A DNA stretch of 44,330 nt from Nephromyces sp. MM_2019 (GCA_015657535.1 JADHZB010001686.1:2731-47060); one strand, 5' to 3'. Positions 22,601 to 34,885 are shown, counted from the first letter of the stretch. A program made the numbers and translations. Notes: a model not told the origin generated them from the letters alone.

Positions 22601-25243
22601 ATGCTTTTACTCTATAAAACCAGTGATTAGAAGGAAATCAGACCAAAACAAGCGGAAATAAGCAAAAGGAGATGAAAGAGCAAGAATTAGTATAAAGATA
22701 GCATCAAATACTAAAAAATCCGCAGCAGATGATGAAGGCGGAGCTCTTATTTAGCGATTGAGAGCGTAGAAAGAGCGACAGAAAAGTCAATGAAAAAAGC
22801 AGCAGTGAGCGAGTAAGAAGCTGAGCTATCGGAAGTGCACGCTAAAGCGCAAATACGAAGGGAGGGTGCAGGAACGCAAAGCACGCACATGCACACACAC
22901 AGGCGATTATCCAGAGGAAGAAGCATGTCAAGATGCCCATACACACATGTAAGCAAACGAATGTAGACACACCCTCAGGGATGCACCTGTGTGCATACAG
23001 GCACACGGGAATGTACCTGTATGCATGCACACACATGCGAGTACACACACAGATACATAAAAATGTACACACATGAACATCAACTAGTCCGTAAAAACAC
23101 AAATCCACTCACACACACATAGCCATTCTCCCACCCACATACATACACACACAAATACGGCTGAGCCACTATATATTACACCACACTTCTTCTCTCACCT
23201 GACTCAATTCCTGCTGTAAGTGACGAATGGTGTTGAACTGAGAAGAATCATACAAGACTATGCTAGAGCTCATCGCTTCATCTTGTGAAACTTCTAGTAA
23301 TCTTCCTCTTCCTGCAAAAAAACAGAGATTCCTCTAAAACAGAGCAGAATAATGCATGGACTGCGTGAAAGAGTAAAGATATGCAGTGTATATACACTAC
23401 TTCCCACTGTTTTAGTATACACCAAATCATACGAAATCGAAGAAAACAGTTTTTCTAGCAAAAATCATCGATATCCTTCATTTTTCCAAAGAAATTACCA
23501 AATAAAAAAAACAGCACACAATTGCATATTTTAAGATGAGATTAAACCTTCGCAGAAACAAGCGAGAAAAGTCGCAAAGTTGTCAGCTACACACTAAAAA
23601 GCAACTGCACACACACACTGCCATACGTGCTACCGAGGTAGTTCACATAAATAGAAAGACAGGCATAAATGGGGGGAGCTCAAGCATAGATAGGTATACT
23701 GACACACTCCACCGGGTGGCCTTTACATACAATGGCAAGTGCAGTTAAGCAACAACATCCACACACACTAACAAGCACAGCATGCTCAAGTACGCTCAAA
23801 CCATACACGCACACACACTGGGACACACCGCCAAGCAGGTATCAGCACACTCAAGCACACCTACACTCAAGCATACCTACACTCAAGCATACCCATACAC
23901 ACCCACAATCACGCACGCCTACACACACTCAAGCACATCCACACACACCTACAATTAAGCACACTAACATAAACCTGCACACACAACAAAAGGCTAAAAA
24001 TTCACACAGCCCCACAAAAAAAAGCATCCAAAAAATAGACAAACACACAGAACGTATCCTTACTACCTCTAAGTATTACCAGCTCTCCCAGAGCGATGAA
24101 TATAAGACTCAATTGTGTGAGGAGGTGAGAAGTGTAGAATCAATCGAACTTCCTGTATTATTAAAGCAACCCATATTGAAGAGAAAAGCATGGTGTGTGT
24201 ACAACAAAGACTCATTTCTAGCTCCAGAAACATCACATAAACCATACATTGAATAGCAGGTATATCGTATGAATTTAATAGTATAGAGATTTTCACAAAA
24301 ATATTTCAATGAGCTAGGATTTTTTTCCAATAACTACCACGGAAAAGCTGCTGTAATGCTGCCACACACACACACACACACTGTTTTACTTACACACACG
24401 TTAGGGATATACATCATCTTCATTTCTATGCAAAAAAAGGCATTAAAATCCGAAGAAAAGCGTAAAAAGGATGTTTTTTCTGCTCATCTTCAATGAGTTT
24501 TTCATAGTAAAATTCAAAGAAAAAAGAGGTTTATGAGGGTAAGGTAGTAGTAAACTTCTGTATAGCATTGACAAGTAAAGGAACACACTATTCTCCAGAA
24601 GAAGAACACACTACTCTCCAGCTTAATAACACCAAAATTTTTAAAATTATCAACTTCAAACACACCACGTTGCAGTCTCTACGATGCACACACACAAGCA
24701 ATATGATACATATATATGTATCTAAAGCTAGTACAGCACAAGATCACTAAGTTTTACAAACTCAGCATAACACACACAAGCAGGAAAGAGCTAGAGCTGG
24801 CTATGCACTCCCTTTCTCATTTACTTACTACTCTCCTGAACTTACAGGTATATCTAGTCCTCTAGCTGCAAGGTCAGACGATATTAATACATTGTAGCGC
24901 CTTAACTTGCTGCACACACAAACTTAAAATGAGAATCAACGCTCAAATTGGTACCAGTACCTAGAAGGGGGCATATAGATGCTTCTTCAGAACGATACGT
25001 GCGAATTCGTGTCAGTGCGTGTGTGTGCTTGTGTGTGCGTGTGTGTGTATGTGTGTGCTTGTGAGTGCGTGTGTGTGCGTGTGTGTGCTTGTGAGTGCGT
25101 GTGTGTGCTTGTGTGTGCTTGTGTGTGCGTGTGTGTGCATGTGTGTGCATGTGTGTGGGTGTGTATGTGAGTGCGTGTGTGTGTGTGTGTATGTGTGAGT
25201 GCGTGTGTGTGTATGTGAGTGCGTGTGTGTGTATGTGAGTGCG

Positions 25244-25275
<32 letters not shown>

Positions 25276-28200
25276 AGTGCGTGTGAGTGCGTGTGTGTGC
25301 TTGTGTGTGTATGTGAGTGTATGTGAGTGTATGTGAGTGCGTGTAAGTGCGTGTTTGCGCAATTACGTTTGTTTTTTGTCTAATACCTTCACGACGAATG
25401 CTTGTATATCTTATTTTTTTCTCATTAACACAGTTTTTCACTTCTTTTGTTAGTATAAAGATATGTGTGCAGACATGTTGCATCACTTTCTGGCATGCTT
25501 GTCACAATCGAACAGGTACATAGCACGAGTGAAACATAGTGTCACAAATCGCAGAAAAATTCGAAAGATTTAACGAGAAAGTCAGGTGTATGTACACTCA
25601 CTTAATCGGTTTGGTAGTAAGAAAAAAGCCGAAAAACAGCAAAAAATCAGCTGAAAAATGCAAAAATAAAGAGGGAAATATTTTCTCATTGCTGGAGTGT
25701 AGGTACACGCCCCCAATGAACTCACGAAAACAATGGAATCCGCTTTTTCCGACTGCTACTTCCAATATCTGAGTGTAATACGAGTGATCTGGTTGCAAAA
25801 CACACAAAAACGATGAAGAAGAAGCTTAGGAAACTCGGTAGTACGTGCAGTGGAGGCTTATTGGCACGAAGAAAAGGAATCGGGACAAGCAGAAAAAATA
25901 GAGAAGAAATCGACGTAAGCATAGCGAAAAAGCAGGGAAACATGCACACAGAATCTAGCAGAAGAGCATGTCTAGGAAGAGCCAAAAAATTCGAAAGGGG
26001 CAACTAGGTACAGATGCTCACCGGAAAAATTAAAAAAAACATGCAAACACACACAGAAATGCACAATTTTACTTGAAAGTTTGTATACACACACAAAGAG
26101 ATGAATATAAACCAATAGAGACTACAATTTTGCACACACAAATACGCTTGCCTACAACCACATTCATCATACATGTATATAGAGATTTCTACAAACACAA
26201 ACATATAGCCTTATCAAGAAGGAAATGCTTGCCTGGAGTGCAGCCATGGATGCTGATATAGAGCATCAGCCTCTAACTTTGTATTGCAGAATAGGATAGT
26301 CTTAGAGGTTGGAGGACAATGCAGCTGGCAGAGGTAAGAAGCTGCATCGGCCCTCTTTGAAAAGTTGCGTGGAACTTTGCAAATGAAATGGGAAAGCGCC
26401 TTGTTGGTGCTCACTTCACCATCTACATGAAGAAGAAAGTAGCGAAAAATAGCGAAAGAACACAACATTCCTGCTCTAAACAGTAGATGTACGTACATCA
26501 AAACAGAGAGCCTCTAAAAAAAGTTTCAAAGTAGGCTTTATGAAGCAGAAAAAAGAATATTCAACGATGTATAACAGCTTATTACAATACACATGATAGG
26601 AATGAAATGTCTAAATGAATAATTGAGCTAAAGAAGAAATATGAGATGTACTAAAAGACGAATAATAAGCGCAAAAATAACGAATTTATATATGGGGTGT
26701 ATATACACTCCATTGCATCATTAAATATACGGCAAATCAGAGGAATCAGCAAAAACAAGATGAAAATCTGAGAATATTAGACCCTTTTCACACGCACCCT
26801 TGCTAGTATTTATCGCTTAGTTAAATGGTGCGAAGCTAAGCAAAAAAAGTAGAAATTTCGTGTGTGAGGGTTATGTATAGCAAGCAGCTATAATGTGTTG
26901 GTGTTTGTGTGTGTGTGTGTGGGTGTGTGTGTGTGTGTATACTTGATAGAATGAACTACAGCACTCAAACTATACAAGGAGATGGCGTAGCAGCTCCTTT
27001 TGCTTATAGAAAACGGTGCGTGTGCAGAAATTTGGGCATTAGAAATTCCAAACATTTTGTAATAGCAAATAGTATGGATATGGCTACATGGGCCTATATA
27101 AAAGAGTGTGTGTGCAGAAATTTTCAGCTATTTAAACCCACGCACACTCTACTAACTATGAGGGAACATAACTCACACTTCTTCACTAGATCAAAGAGTA
27201 GAAATTTCGCTGTTTCATCTCCCACTGAAAGAGGAAGCAGTAGCTTTTCGTCCAACCAACGAGGGAAAGTGGCAGAGAATAAGAGCGTCTGTCTCTTTGA
27301 ATTGCACACTGTTAAAGGCAGAAAATCAGAGAAAAATATAATCAAAAAGCGAGAATCTAGATGAGGTAGTTGGGGAGAAATGAGAGTAGGGGTGTGTGTG
27401 TTGGGTGGTGTGTGGGGGGTTGTGTTCTGGGCGGTATGTGGGGGGTGTGTGTGTTGNNNNNNNNNNNNNNNNNNNNNNNNNNNNNNNNNNNNNNNNNNNN
27501 NNNNNNNNNNNNNNNNNNNNNNNNNNNNNNNNNNNNNNNNNNNNNNNNNNNNNNNNNNNNNNNNNNNNNNNNNNNNNNNNNNNNNNNNNNNNNNNNNNNN
27601 NNNNNNNNNNNNNNNNNNNNNNNNNNNNNNNNNNNNNNNNNNNNNNNNNNNNNNNNNNNNNNNNNNNNNNNNNNNNNNNNNNNNNNNNNNGTGGTGATTG
27701 TGGAGGGGGTGCGTGGGGTGCATGTATGACATCTATTTCGTGTGCGGAGAGTATGGAAGGGAAGCTTGGAGATCCTTTAAAGGATACGCGAGGGGTGTGT
27801 GCGCAGATAGTGGAGCTAATATTATGAGAAGCTATTAAGGGTTTGATATCGGATTGGGGGAATTTTGTGTGGTAGCCTTGGTTAAAGGGGAGGATTGCAA
27901 GCTGAAGTTGCAGTGTGTGAGCGAGTTCCAAGCCATCTGTGTGCGTGAGACATTCTCCTTTGGGTGGAAAGTGTCTGTGGTATGAGCGTGTGATCATCGG
28001 GGGGGTGAGAGACACTCGGGATATAAACAGGCAAGGGTGTGTATGTACATACACACCTTCTCAATAGAGAACAGCATATCTACCTAAAGCTCATTTGGCA
28101 AGTTTTCTCTCTGTGAATTTACGAGGATGTGATTTTATCTTCCAAGGCCTATAAAGGTGAGCATTTTCTTAACAAGTTGTATCAAGTTGAAGATCAGCGT

Positions 28201-31200
28201 GTGTAGCTTTCAGGATATAGCTTGAAGGCCTCTCTTTATCGTACTAAATGCAGCTCCATGTAGAGCAGATTAAAAAAAGCAAAAAAGATGCCGTGAAACC
28301 GAAGCTACTCAAATTTTCAAGATTATAAGTATTACTTTTTAGCTTCTGATTATATGGAAGAATGAAGATCACACACACTCTTTACAGCCAAAGTATTGAA
28401 ACTCAAAAATATACTGTAAACGAAGCAAAAACCTAGAAAAATCCAACTGTTTCATATCAAACAGATGAAGAGGAAGGTAATTCTCTACAGAAATCATAAA
28501 AAAAAAGAGGGAAAATCATTTAATAAAGGAAAAGGCCAAACTTAGACTGTTCGCCTATAGCCACTAAAAACACGTACACGTACACATACACACACACATA
28601 TACTGTAGAGAGAGCATCACAACACACACATCCTGCCATCAGCACCTACTATTCTACATATACCTGCAAGAATATCTCTCAGATTATCTTCAAAGCTTGA
28701 AGATACTAGCTCATCAACTTCATCTATAACCAGCATCTTCAAGTTTTGAAATCCAACATATCCCTTCCTCACCATTTGCATGAGGGCCCCAGGGGTGCCT
28801 ATGACAACGTGTGTGCCTTGCATTAAGGCTTGGCGCTGTATCTCCTCACCTTCTCCTCCATATATCAATGTGATATCGATCTTAGCCGAGCCTCGAATAC
28901 TTTGAAATACACACACAACAAAAACGGATAAAAGCGTGTGTGTGCGTACTGAATGCATTCAAGTTAGCAGATGTGTGCGATAGGAATCTTTGCAAGGCTT
29001 TAGTGCTTTGAAGGGATCTAGTTCCCGAGTAAAACTGTGTTTGTGCGACGGTTGGGAGGTTTATATGATGGTTTGTGCGTGTGTTACATAAAAATAAATC
29101 TGATGATACGAGCATAAGAGCATGAAAAGAGTGGCGGTGCATGGGAGTGGCGTCACACACAGTTGTCCAGGCACTACTACTACTGGAAACACATAGAATG
29201 CTGTGCACACACAAACTTGAAGATATATAAACTTGCACATACATGCTTGCCAATATACACACACACTTCAAACTCAGGCACTTTCGCAAATACACTTATC
29301 CATACAGACATTTTCCACACACACACTTTCCTAAGCACACACGCTTTTCCAAGCACAAAATTTTTTCTAAATACACACATAAAAAAACTTTCCACACACA
29401 CACACACACAGGACTCTCTACACACAGAGAACTGTGCACACATCACACACAGGCATTAGATTATCTAAGCTGCTGCTTGCCCTACGGAGCACCACGCTTT
29501 CCTCTCTATCCAAGAGAATGAAAAAGCGATTCATTCGCACGGCGTTCAGCTAGCACACGCAAGGACTCAGACTTCACATTTCGAGGTGTATGTGAGTGTG
29601 AATGCTCTGCCTACTAGCAGTACTGCTAACGAAATAGCAACCAAAAACAGACAGGCAAGCTCATAGCTAGAAGATGCGATTAACTCAAAAGCTTTGCAAG
29701 AGAGAAACAGCTACTATGAAGAGAACAGAAAGCCACAATCTCCCAAAGCAAAGAATCCCAAATTCTTGGAGATTTAAAAAGCTTAATGCGTGCGAAAATA
29801 ACCGGAAAAGAAGCAAAAAAACAGCAAAGATAGCAGAATATCAGGAAAAAACAAAAGCGAAGGATATATATGTAATAGCATTAGAAGCTAAATTTGCCAT
29901 TCAAAAGTGATGCTGAAGAGAACAAAATCCCTGTTTTTTCGGATTTTTAGATGTTTCTACTGCCTCTTCTGCCTCGTCTTCATCAAAGGCACACACAGCT
30001 ATTAAGATAAATCAAAAAACAGCGAAAAATCCTAATAAATCATTGAATTTCTGCAAAAAAAAGGCAAAAAGATTGCTAAAATGAGCGGCTTTCAAGCTGT
30101 CCCCACCGAAATGCTAAAACGAAGATTTGCTCTGCCAGCTCTCTTGTTGGAGTAAGTATAAGAATAGGGATAGTCGACGTGCTCCAAGAATTCTCTATAA
30201 TCTTCTGGAACACCGGTAGCAGGAAAGCAAAGGTTTTTCCAGAACCGGTGGGAGCTCTTACCATAACATTTTTCCCTATGAAAAGCAGCCAAAATATCAA
30301 GAAATTCCATGACAATCCACTGAAAAAAGGCAATGCGGACGTTTATCTCATTGGCTTTGATGTAACGAGAAGGGCAAAGGTACAAGAAATCGCACACACA
30401 CACAAATGCAATCAAACAGACACACAAATATACGCACACATGCACATAGATACAGATAAACACGTAAATACACACACATATATACAAGTAAATAAACACA
30501 CATATATACAAGTAAATATACACATATATGTACACACATATGCACACGCATACACATAAACACACACATAAACACACACATAAACACACACATAGGCACA
30601 CACATAGGCACACACATAGGCACACACATATATACAAGTAAATATACACACATAGGCACACATATAGAGACACGCAAATATACACAGATATACACATAAA
30701 CACACACATATATACAAGTAAATATACACATATATGCACACACATACATACATACATACACGTAAATATATACACATACACGCACACACAACTGCTTCAT
30801 CGAATAACTCACCAACCGTTCATAATGGGCTCGAAAGTAGCAACCTGAACCTCTGCTAGTTTGCTTATATTTAGTCTCCAGAGTGCCTGCTTCAGAAAAT
30901 TGTGAATCTTTGAACTTTTCACTGAATTAACCTTTTCCTCTGCATTCACTTCAGAATTCTTAGAAGGAATAAATGCATTGCCATCCTGAGAATCTAGACT
31001 GGATTCCAAGCTATCTGTGTGTGCTTTTACCCGCTGATTTTTACCCCCCTTAAAGCCCTCATCTGATGGCTCAAACCACCCAAATCTCTTATTTAAGCGA
31101 TTAGATCTTCCATCCTCTTCCACAGGCCAGCCTTCCCCCTCGAAAGCAGCGAAATTCCCCCTTTTAGCAGCTTCTTTTCCATCTCTAAACTCATCCGAAA

Positions 31201-31639
31201 AACAAGATTTTTTCGCAGCTGCAGAAACGTCGGTTTCCCATTTATAAAGCTTTCCTCTACGGGTCTTCTTCGTGCTGAGATTTCGAGAAAAAATCAAATA
31301 TGAAGGTGAGATCGACAAGTTTCTCATAGAAAGAGAAGGCAAAGTTGAGGCAGAGCGTCGCTTAAAAGTAGAGATGATAGGCAATGGGTACTCCTGATTG
31401 AAATTTCTGGCATAAAAAGAGGAAACGAAGAAAAAACGACTTCTTTCCCATAAAGGCAGCCTGGAGAAGGCACTTGGAGGAAGAAGCGTGTTAAGAAAGA
31501 AAGCTCCCTGTTGTCCTAAATCGGAGGAAATCATAGTTTTCTTTATGAAGATGGAGGAATGCATAAAGGAATGGATCATTTTGGGGTAGAAGGTGTGATT
31601 TTTTCCATATAAAAAGGCGTCTAAAAGTGGCTTCTCCAA
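19646..31639 (-). CDS. DEAD-box (DEVD) ATP-dependent RNA helicase, 737 residues, twelve exons
   Basis: RNA-unwinding ATPase. Exons in coding order: 30817-31639, 30107-30275, 28664-28899, 27177-27308, 26233-26422, 25726-25788, 24846-24909, 24080-24152, 23199-23311, 22317-22380, 20041-20257, 19646-19715. They total 2214 nt, i.e. 738 codons, with frame kept at all eleven joins. Motifs in order: APTGSGKT (282-289), PTRELAEQI (317-325), GG (345-346), TPGAL (366-370), DEVD (390-393), SAT (421-423), [23 protein letters not shown]. Spacings match the family. The C-terminal extension ends in a basic tail ([14 protein letters not shown]). The N-terminal approximately 270 residues are Ser/Lys/Arg-rich with a hydrophobic-basic start, perhaps an organelle targeting region (inference). 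Motif II is DEVD instead of DEAD. Intron 5 (25789-26232) is GC-AG; the first donor (G|GTTGGT) is weak but required by frame. Exons 11 and 12 are the least certain. Confidence 0.92.
20258..22316. other. Helicase intron 10 (2.06 kb)
   Basis: The longest helicase intron; no helicase motif is missing on either side. A plus-strand frame runs 21277-21549, with ATG at 21391 and residues [20 protein letters not shown], and continues in the same frame after TAG (21547) and again after a TAA near 21663 to about 21750. It also contains the palindrome cluster at 21751-21875. 20596-20989 gives hydrophobic shadow frames on the minus strand. Confidence 0.55.
21751..21875. promoter_or_regulatory. Cluster of three GTGTAT(A/G)TACAC palindromes
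   Basis: Cores at 21765-21776, 21811-21822 and 21857-21868. The first and third lie in a 33-bp direct repeat (21751-21783 and 21843-21875, two mismatches) beginning AACTAGT and ending CACTAGTGAT. The middle copy is CACTAGTGTATATACACTAA. All are in helicase intron 10. Confidence 0.6.
22880..23170. repeat. CA-rich low-complexity tract in helicase intron 9
   Basis: Drifted CA repeats (TACACACA, GCACACGGGAATG, TGCATGCACACAC). The antisense frames are Cys/Val-rich and not coding. Confidence 0.7.
23386..23397. promoter_or_regulatory. Palindrome GTGTATATACAC in helicase intron 8
   Basis: Perfect 12-bp palindrome, extended context CAGTGTATATACACTAC, in otherwise unique AT-rich DNA 75 bp from exon 9. 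Confidence 0.5.
23755..24000 (+). repeat. CA-rich minisatellite in helicase intron 8
   Basis: Copies of a unit near CTACACTCAAGCATACC, plus plain CACACA tracts. Its plus-strand open frame (His/Thr/Gln-rich) is an artefact of the repeat. Confidence 0.75.
25007..25356 (+). repeat. (TG)n compound microsatellite in helicase intron 6
   Basis: About 350 bp of GTGTGTGCTTGTG / GTGTGTGTATGTGAGTGC variants with almost no interruption. It produces Val-Cys or Thr-His open frames on both strands. It lies between exons 25726-25788 and 24846-24909. Confidence 0.95.
25586..25708. promoter_or_regulatory. Two GTGTA(T/G)GTACAC sites in helicase intron 6
   Basis: GTGTATGTACAC at 25586-25597 and GTGTAGGTACAC at 25697-25708. 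Each deviates from a perfect palindrome only at the centre. The second lies 18-29 nt inside the intron from the exon 6 donor. Confidence 0.4.
26486..26708. promoter_or_regulatory. Two palindromes in helicase intron 4
   Basis: GATGTACGTACATC (26486-26499, perfect 14 bp) and GTGTATATACAC (26697-26708, flanked by GGG and TCC). Both lie outside any TG/CA tract. Confidence 0.5.
27370..27456 (+). repeat. GT/GGG-rich tract abutting the assembly gap
   Basis: GGTGTGTGTGTTGGGTGGTG-type sequence up to the gap, resuming with GTGGTGATTGTGGAGGGGGT after it. It is probably one GT-rich minisatellite that failed to assemble. Helicase intron 3. Confidence 0.7.
27457..27690. other. Assembly gap (234 N)
   Basis: Run of N inside helicase intron 3 (27309-28663). 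No helicase motif is lost: the join from [10 protein letters not shown] to [11 protein letters not shown] has normal family spacing. Open frames through the N run are meaningless. Confidence 0.98.
28036..28057. promoter_or_regulatory. Perfect 22-bp palindrome in helicase intron 3
   Basis: Half-site GGTGTGTATGT followed by its exact reverse complement. It is a longer, TG-extended member of the palindrome family. Confidence 0.5.
30391..30792 (-). repeat. CA/TA-rich minisatellite filling helicase intron 1
   Basis: Arrays of CACACACATAGG, and of CACATATATACAAGTAAATA on the plus strand. The intron (30276-30816) is mostly this repeat. Minus-strand frames rich in Cys/Val/Tyr through it are artefacts. 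Confidence 0.85.
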
Positions 31640-33229
31640 GGGGGGGAAGATGCTAGCTTCAGTGGGTATAGTCCCACCTGCCTAGTATCTTATCACTCAT
31701 CTTCAAGTCTCCTCCATCCTCCTCCTCTTCTGAAATATCAGGTTTTGAGGTAGGAGGGAGGAGAAGTTTGGTGTATATACATTCAAGAGTATGAAGCAGA
31801 TCCTGCCGAGCTAATAAGTCGCTACTTGTGCGAGTCGATCTTCAGCTGAAGAGAGCTTGATAAAATTCCAGCAGGAAGAAGCGAAAAAAGGCAGGTTTTT
31901 TGGGCCACAAGGAGTACAGAGTTTATTGCCTTTAAGATGAGGGATGGTGCGTAATCATTCTTGCTGCTAATTAGCGACAAGAGAAAGTCAAAGATTGCCT
32001 TATTTTGGGATGATTTTCTTGAAAAATGTTCATAAGAGAGTGTATTAATAATCTTCAGATTAGTAGGCCCGTAGAAGTGCCTATACTGGTTGTTTTATTC
32101 GTATCAAATAAAATTGAACTGGAGTAAGTAGAGCCAGTTTGAGTGTTGGTGTGTGTGTGTATGTGTGTATGTGTGTGTGTGTGTTAGCGTGAATCTCTGT
32201 GTGAATCTCGGCGTGTATTGCTGTGAATCTGCGCGTGTGTGTAAATTCTATGTTACATTCCCTCTATATGATACTCTCAATATGTGATTCTCGGTGTGTG
32301 TGTGCGAGTAAATATTCAGTTTTTTATATTTATTAATAATAATATTTTGCTAGCTTTTTAATGTGGTGTTCATTGACGAAAACACATCCCAAAAAGGGGT
32401 TTTTTCGTGATGAAATAGAGATTTTTAGCAGTTAAGCGGCGATGGATATTTGTCAAGAGTGGAAAACTAGCAGCAATTAATCAAAGCATTATTTAGTTAT
32501 AGATGAAGATCAGAAGAAGTCATTTCATAAGCATGGCGTAGCCTGCGTGTAGAAAAAAAGATTTGAAGATGAGGAAGGGCTTGAAGATTAGGAAGCGATT
32601 GAAGATGAAGAAGAGTTTGTGAAGGAAAACTGGCTAAAGCGAAGAAGAAAGTTGCAACCACAAAACAGCCAAAGTCTTCTCTCTCTTTTCTGTCGGAAAT
32701 CCGCTTAACTTCAATAAGCAGCCAAAGGCTAATCGGAAAACCAGCAAACAAGCCTTCAGGCATAGCGGAACGTTAATTTTGCAGCGAGTAAGCTGGAGAG
32801 ATGCAGTTATGTGTGCGAAGTATATAAAGAAATCAAGCAGGAATGCGTGGAGTATTCTGTTAGAGGAAGTTCGTGTGGTGTGTGGCGTTTGTACTTCAAG
32901 TCTGCGTTTTATGGCAATATAATACCTTAAAGCTTTTGTCGTTTCAATCTAGGTAGACATTTAGATTGTGCGAGTGTGGATTGTTGCTTAATTCTAGGTA
33001 TACATTTAGCATGTGCGGCTTCCTGCTTAAATCTAGGTCGACATCTAGAGTGCGTGTGTGCGGACCGCATGTCTAATCTAAGACTACACCAATTGCTTGT
33101 GTGCGTGGCTATATAGCAATGCCTTTTTATACGATGTAGGAATGCCCGAACAAGTGCAGCTTCTGCTTTAAGCTAAAAGAGCGGATTGGAGAGCACCCTC
33201 CGTTAACCACTATGTCCTAACACACACAG
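31640..33229. other. Region upstream of the helicase
   Basis: GTGTATATACAT lies at 31771-31782, about 130 bp upstream of the helicase 5' end. A plus-strand frame at about 31814-31938 reads SSAEESLIKFQQEEAKKGRF and could be an exon, but no partner was found. (TG)n tract at 32140-32180. 32945-33095 has three diverged copies of ATCTAGGT(A/C)GACAT(T/C)TAG spaced about 55 bp. A minus frame (32497-32763) has a Leu-Gln-rich repeat and is not supported. Confidence 0.4.
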
Positions 33230-34230
33230 ATTTGCTAGGAAGAAGTACTCGAGGGTCTTGTGCACAAATCGAGCAATCTCGCATTATCGATATTCTTGTC
33301 TATTTTGAAAGGTCTAGCACAAATAAGCATAGTTGCATACACACATTCTTCTGCTGCTGCAGATACTTTGCGGCTGCTACGGAGGTATCTTCAAACTCAT
33401 GCCATGTGTGTGGGCGTATACAGATTGATATAATCATAGCTGTGCGTGTTTAGATGCGCACTATCACATGTGTGCGTGCATATATACCCACCTACCAACC
33501 AACACATTCGCAACTCAATAGTTACTTCTAACTCAACATACTTAGAGAAACACAAGTGTCTCCGCTAGCATCCACACGCATACACCTGGAGGTGTACGTA
33601 CACTCCGATACACGTGTTTTTGCGCAAGTTATGCCGTTCGATTTACATTCATTTGCGCAATCATAAATATAATTTTAATGTGTATTTTCCCTGTATAAAA
33701 TCCCATTTTACGCCTCGGAAAGTTGGTTTTCCAGGCGCACTCAATTCAATGAAAACCCCTCCTCCACCACACACGATATCTTCCCTGTAAGCAGCGACTA
33801 GTCCTTCAAAAAGCCTCACCGCCTATTAGATTGGTTGCCACACACAAACGTCTGTGTGGGAACTATTCGCAGGCAGGAAAAACTCGCATTCTGACATACT
33901 CCCTCGTTAGGTGAAACATTTGTAGAGCAAAAGGTTAGGAGAGTATGAGGTCATCAGTGCATCATTCCACCCTTTCCGCGTAATTTTGACTGTTTTTAGT
34001 AGGAATGTGTGTGTGTGTAGTGTTCTGTTTCTGGTAGTCTGCGCGTATGTGGGTTTATTGACAGTCTAGTTGGATATGTATTATGAGCTTTTCTTCATGC
34101 TAATGATTGGGTTTTGCAAATGATGACAAATCAAGGAATCCAGAGCTTTGTTAATCCTGGAAGACAGACTAATAAGGACGCATTTGCCTTGATTAAAACA
34201 AGTTTGAAGATGGTTTATATAGCTGAGTAA
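33230..34230 (+). CDS. Probable exons of an unrecognised gene
   Basis: Candidate exons: 33230-33311 (STRGSCAQIEQSRIIDILVY, donor GAAAG|GTCTAG), 33363-33384 (RYFAAATE after ctgctgctgcag), 33735-33786 (RTQFNENPSSTTHDIFP between ttttccag and GTAAGC) and 34088-34230 (HANDWVLQMMTNQGIQSF, ending KMVYIAE stop). The first join is in phase, and the 51-nt interval between the first two is also open, so they may be one exon. The middle join is not resolved and may need another small exon. Composition is ordinary for a soluble protein; no motif recognised. Whether this is one gene, or continues into 35064-35315, is unknown. Confidence 0.33.
33592..33603. promoter_or_regulatory. Palindrome GTGTACGTACAC
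   Basis: Perfect 12-bp palindrome (context GGAGGTGTACGTACACTCC), within a probable intron of the 33230-34230 candidate gene. Confidence 0.5.
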
Positions 34231-34679
34231 ACCTAATCGCTTGTTTTATTCAGGTCGCTGCTCTTTAAATGAATATGAAACCTCTTTAGTCATCCTTGTT
34301 CTGAGCAAACACGCACATGCTATAGCCTTGATTTTGGGTAAAATAGCTCTTTAATGTGAAGATGTGTGTGCATTTGGTGTGTGAAATGGTGTGTTTTTTT
34401 TTTTGAAAGAGGGAGCCATTATTTGCAGCTTTCTTCTCTACTTTCACTAGGGAATGATGTGATACTTTGATGAGTTTGAGCATCCTTTTCAAGTGCAAAA
34501 AGAAGCAAGTTTGGATTTGCTCACAAAATTTTAAACGATTGAAATGCTCTGCAGGAATAGAGAGTCAAGGCAGTTGATGTCACGGACCCGTTTTTTGTGA
34601 GCCCTGCCTTGTATAGTAGACGATTTGGTGGAGCCTAGTCCTATCTTTGGTTGTTTGTTGCATTTCTGATACTTTTTTT

Positions 34680-34885
34680 GTGTTTGAGTGATTCTGTGTG
34701 TATGAGTGACTCTGTATGTTCTTATGTGTGTTTGAGTGACTCTGTGTGGTGCTGCATACTTCAGTGACTCTGTGGCTTTGAGTGATTCTGTGTGTTGTTC
34801 TGTATTTTTGAGTTATTCTGTATGTTGTTCTGTGTGTTTGAGTGACTCTGATACTGCATGCTTGAGTGACTCTGTATTCTTTTGG
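34680..34885 (+). repeat. Degenerate TTTGAGTGA(C/T)TCTGT repeat
   Basis: About eight drifted copies of GTGTTTGAGTGACTCTGTGT at approximately 22-30-bp spacing. The antisense frame (Thr/Gln/His-rich, 34580-34939) is a repeat artefact. Confidence 0.7.

Noticed and set aside
24902..25486. Long His/Thr and Val/Cys open frames
   Set aside because: They are translations of the (TG)n/(CA)n tract in both strands. The same applies to 62-250, 647-1132, 3435-3973, 5003-5533, 22747-23108, 23732-24256, 29061-29521 and 30348-30815.
27124..28054. Open frames spanning the N run
   Set aside because: They are open only because N codons are not stops; the real coding part is helicase exon 27177-27308.
28940..29030. 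Extra helicase exon reading [20 protein letters not shown]
   Set aside because: Direct joining of 30107 to 28899 is in phase and gives the usual 21 residues between the QI of PTRELAEQI and the GG motif; the extra exon would make the spacing too long.
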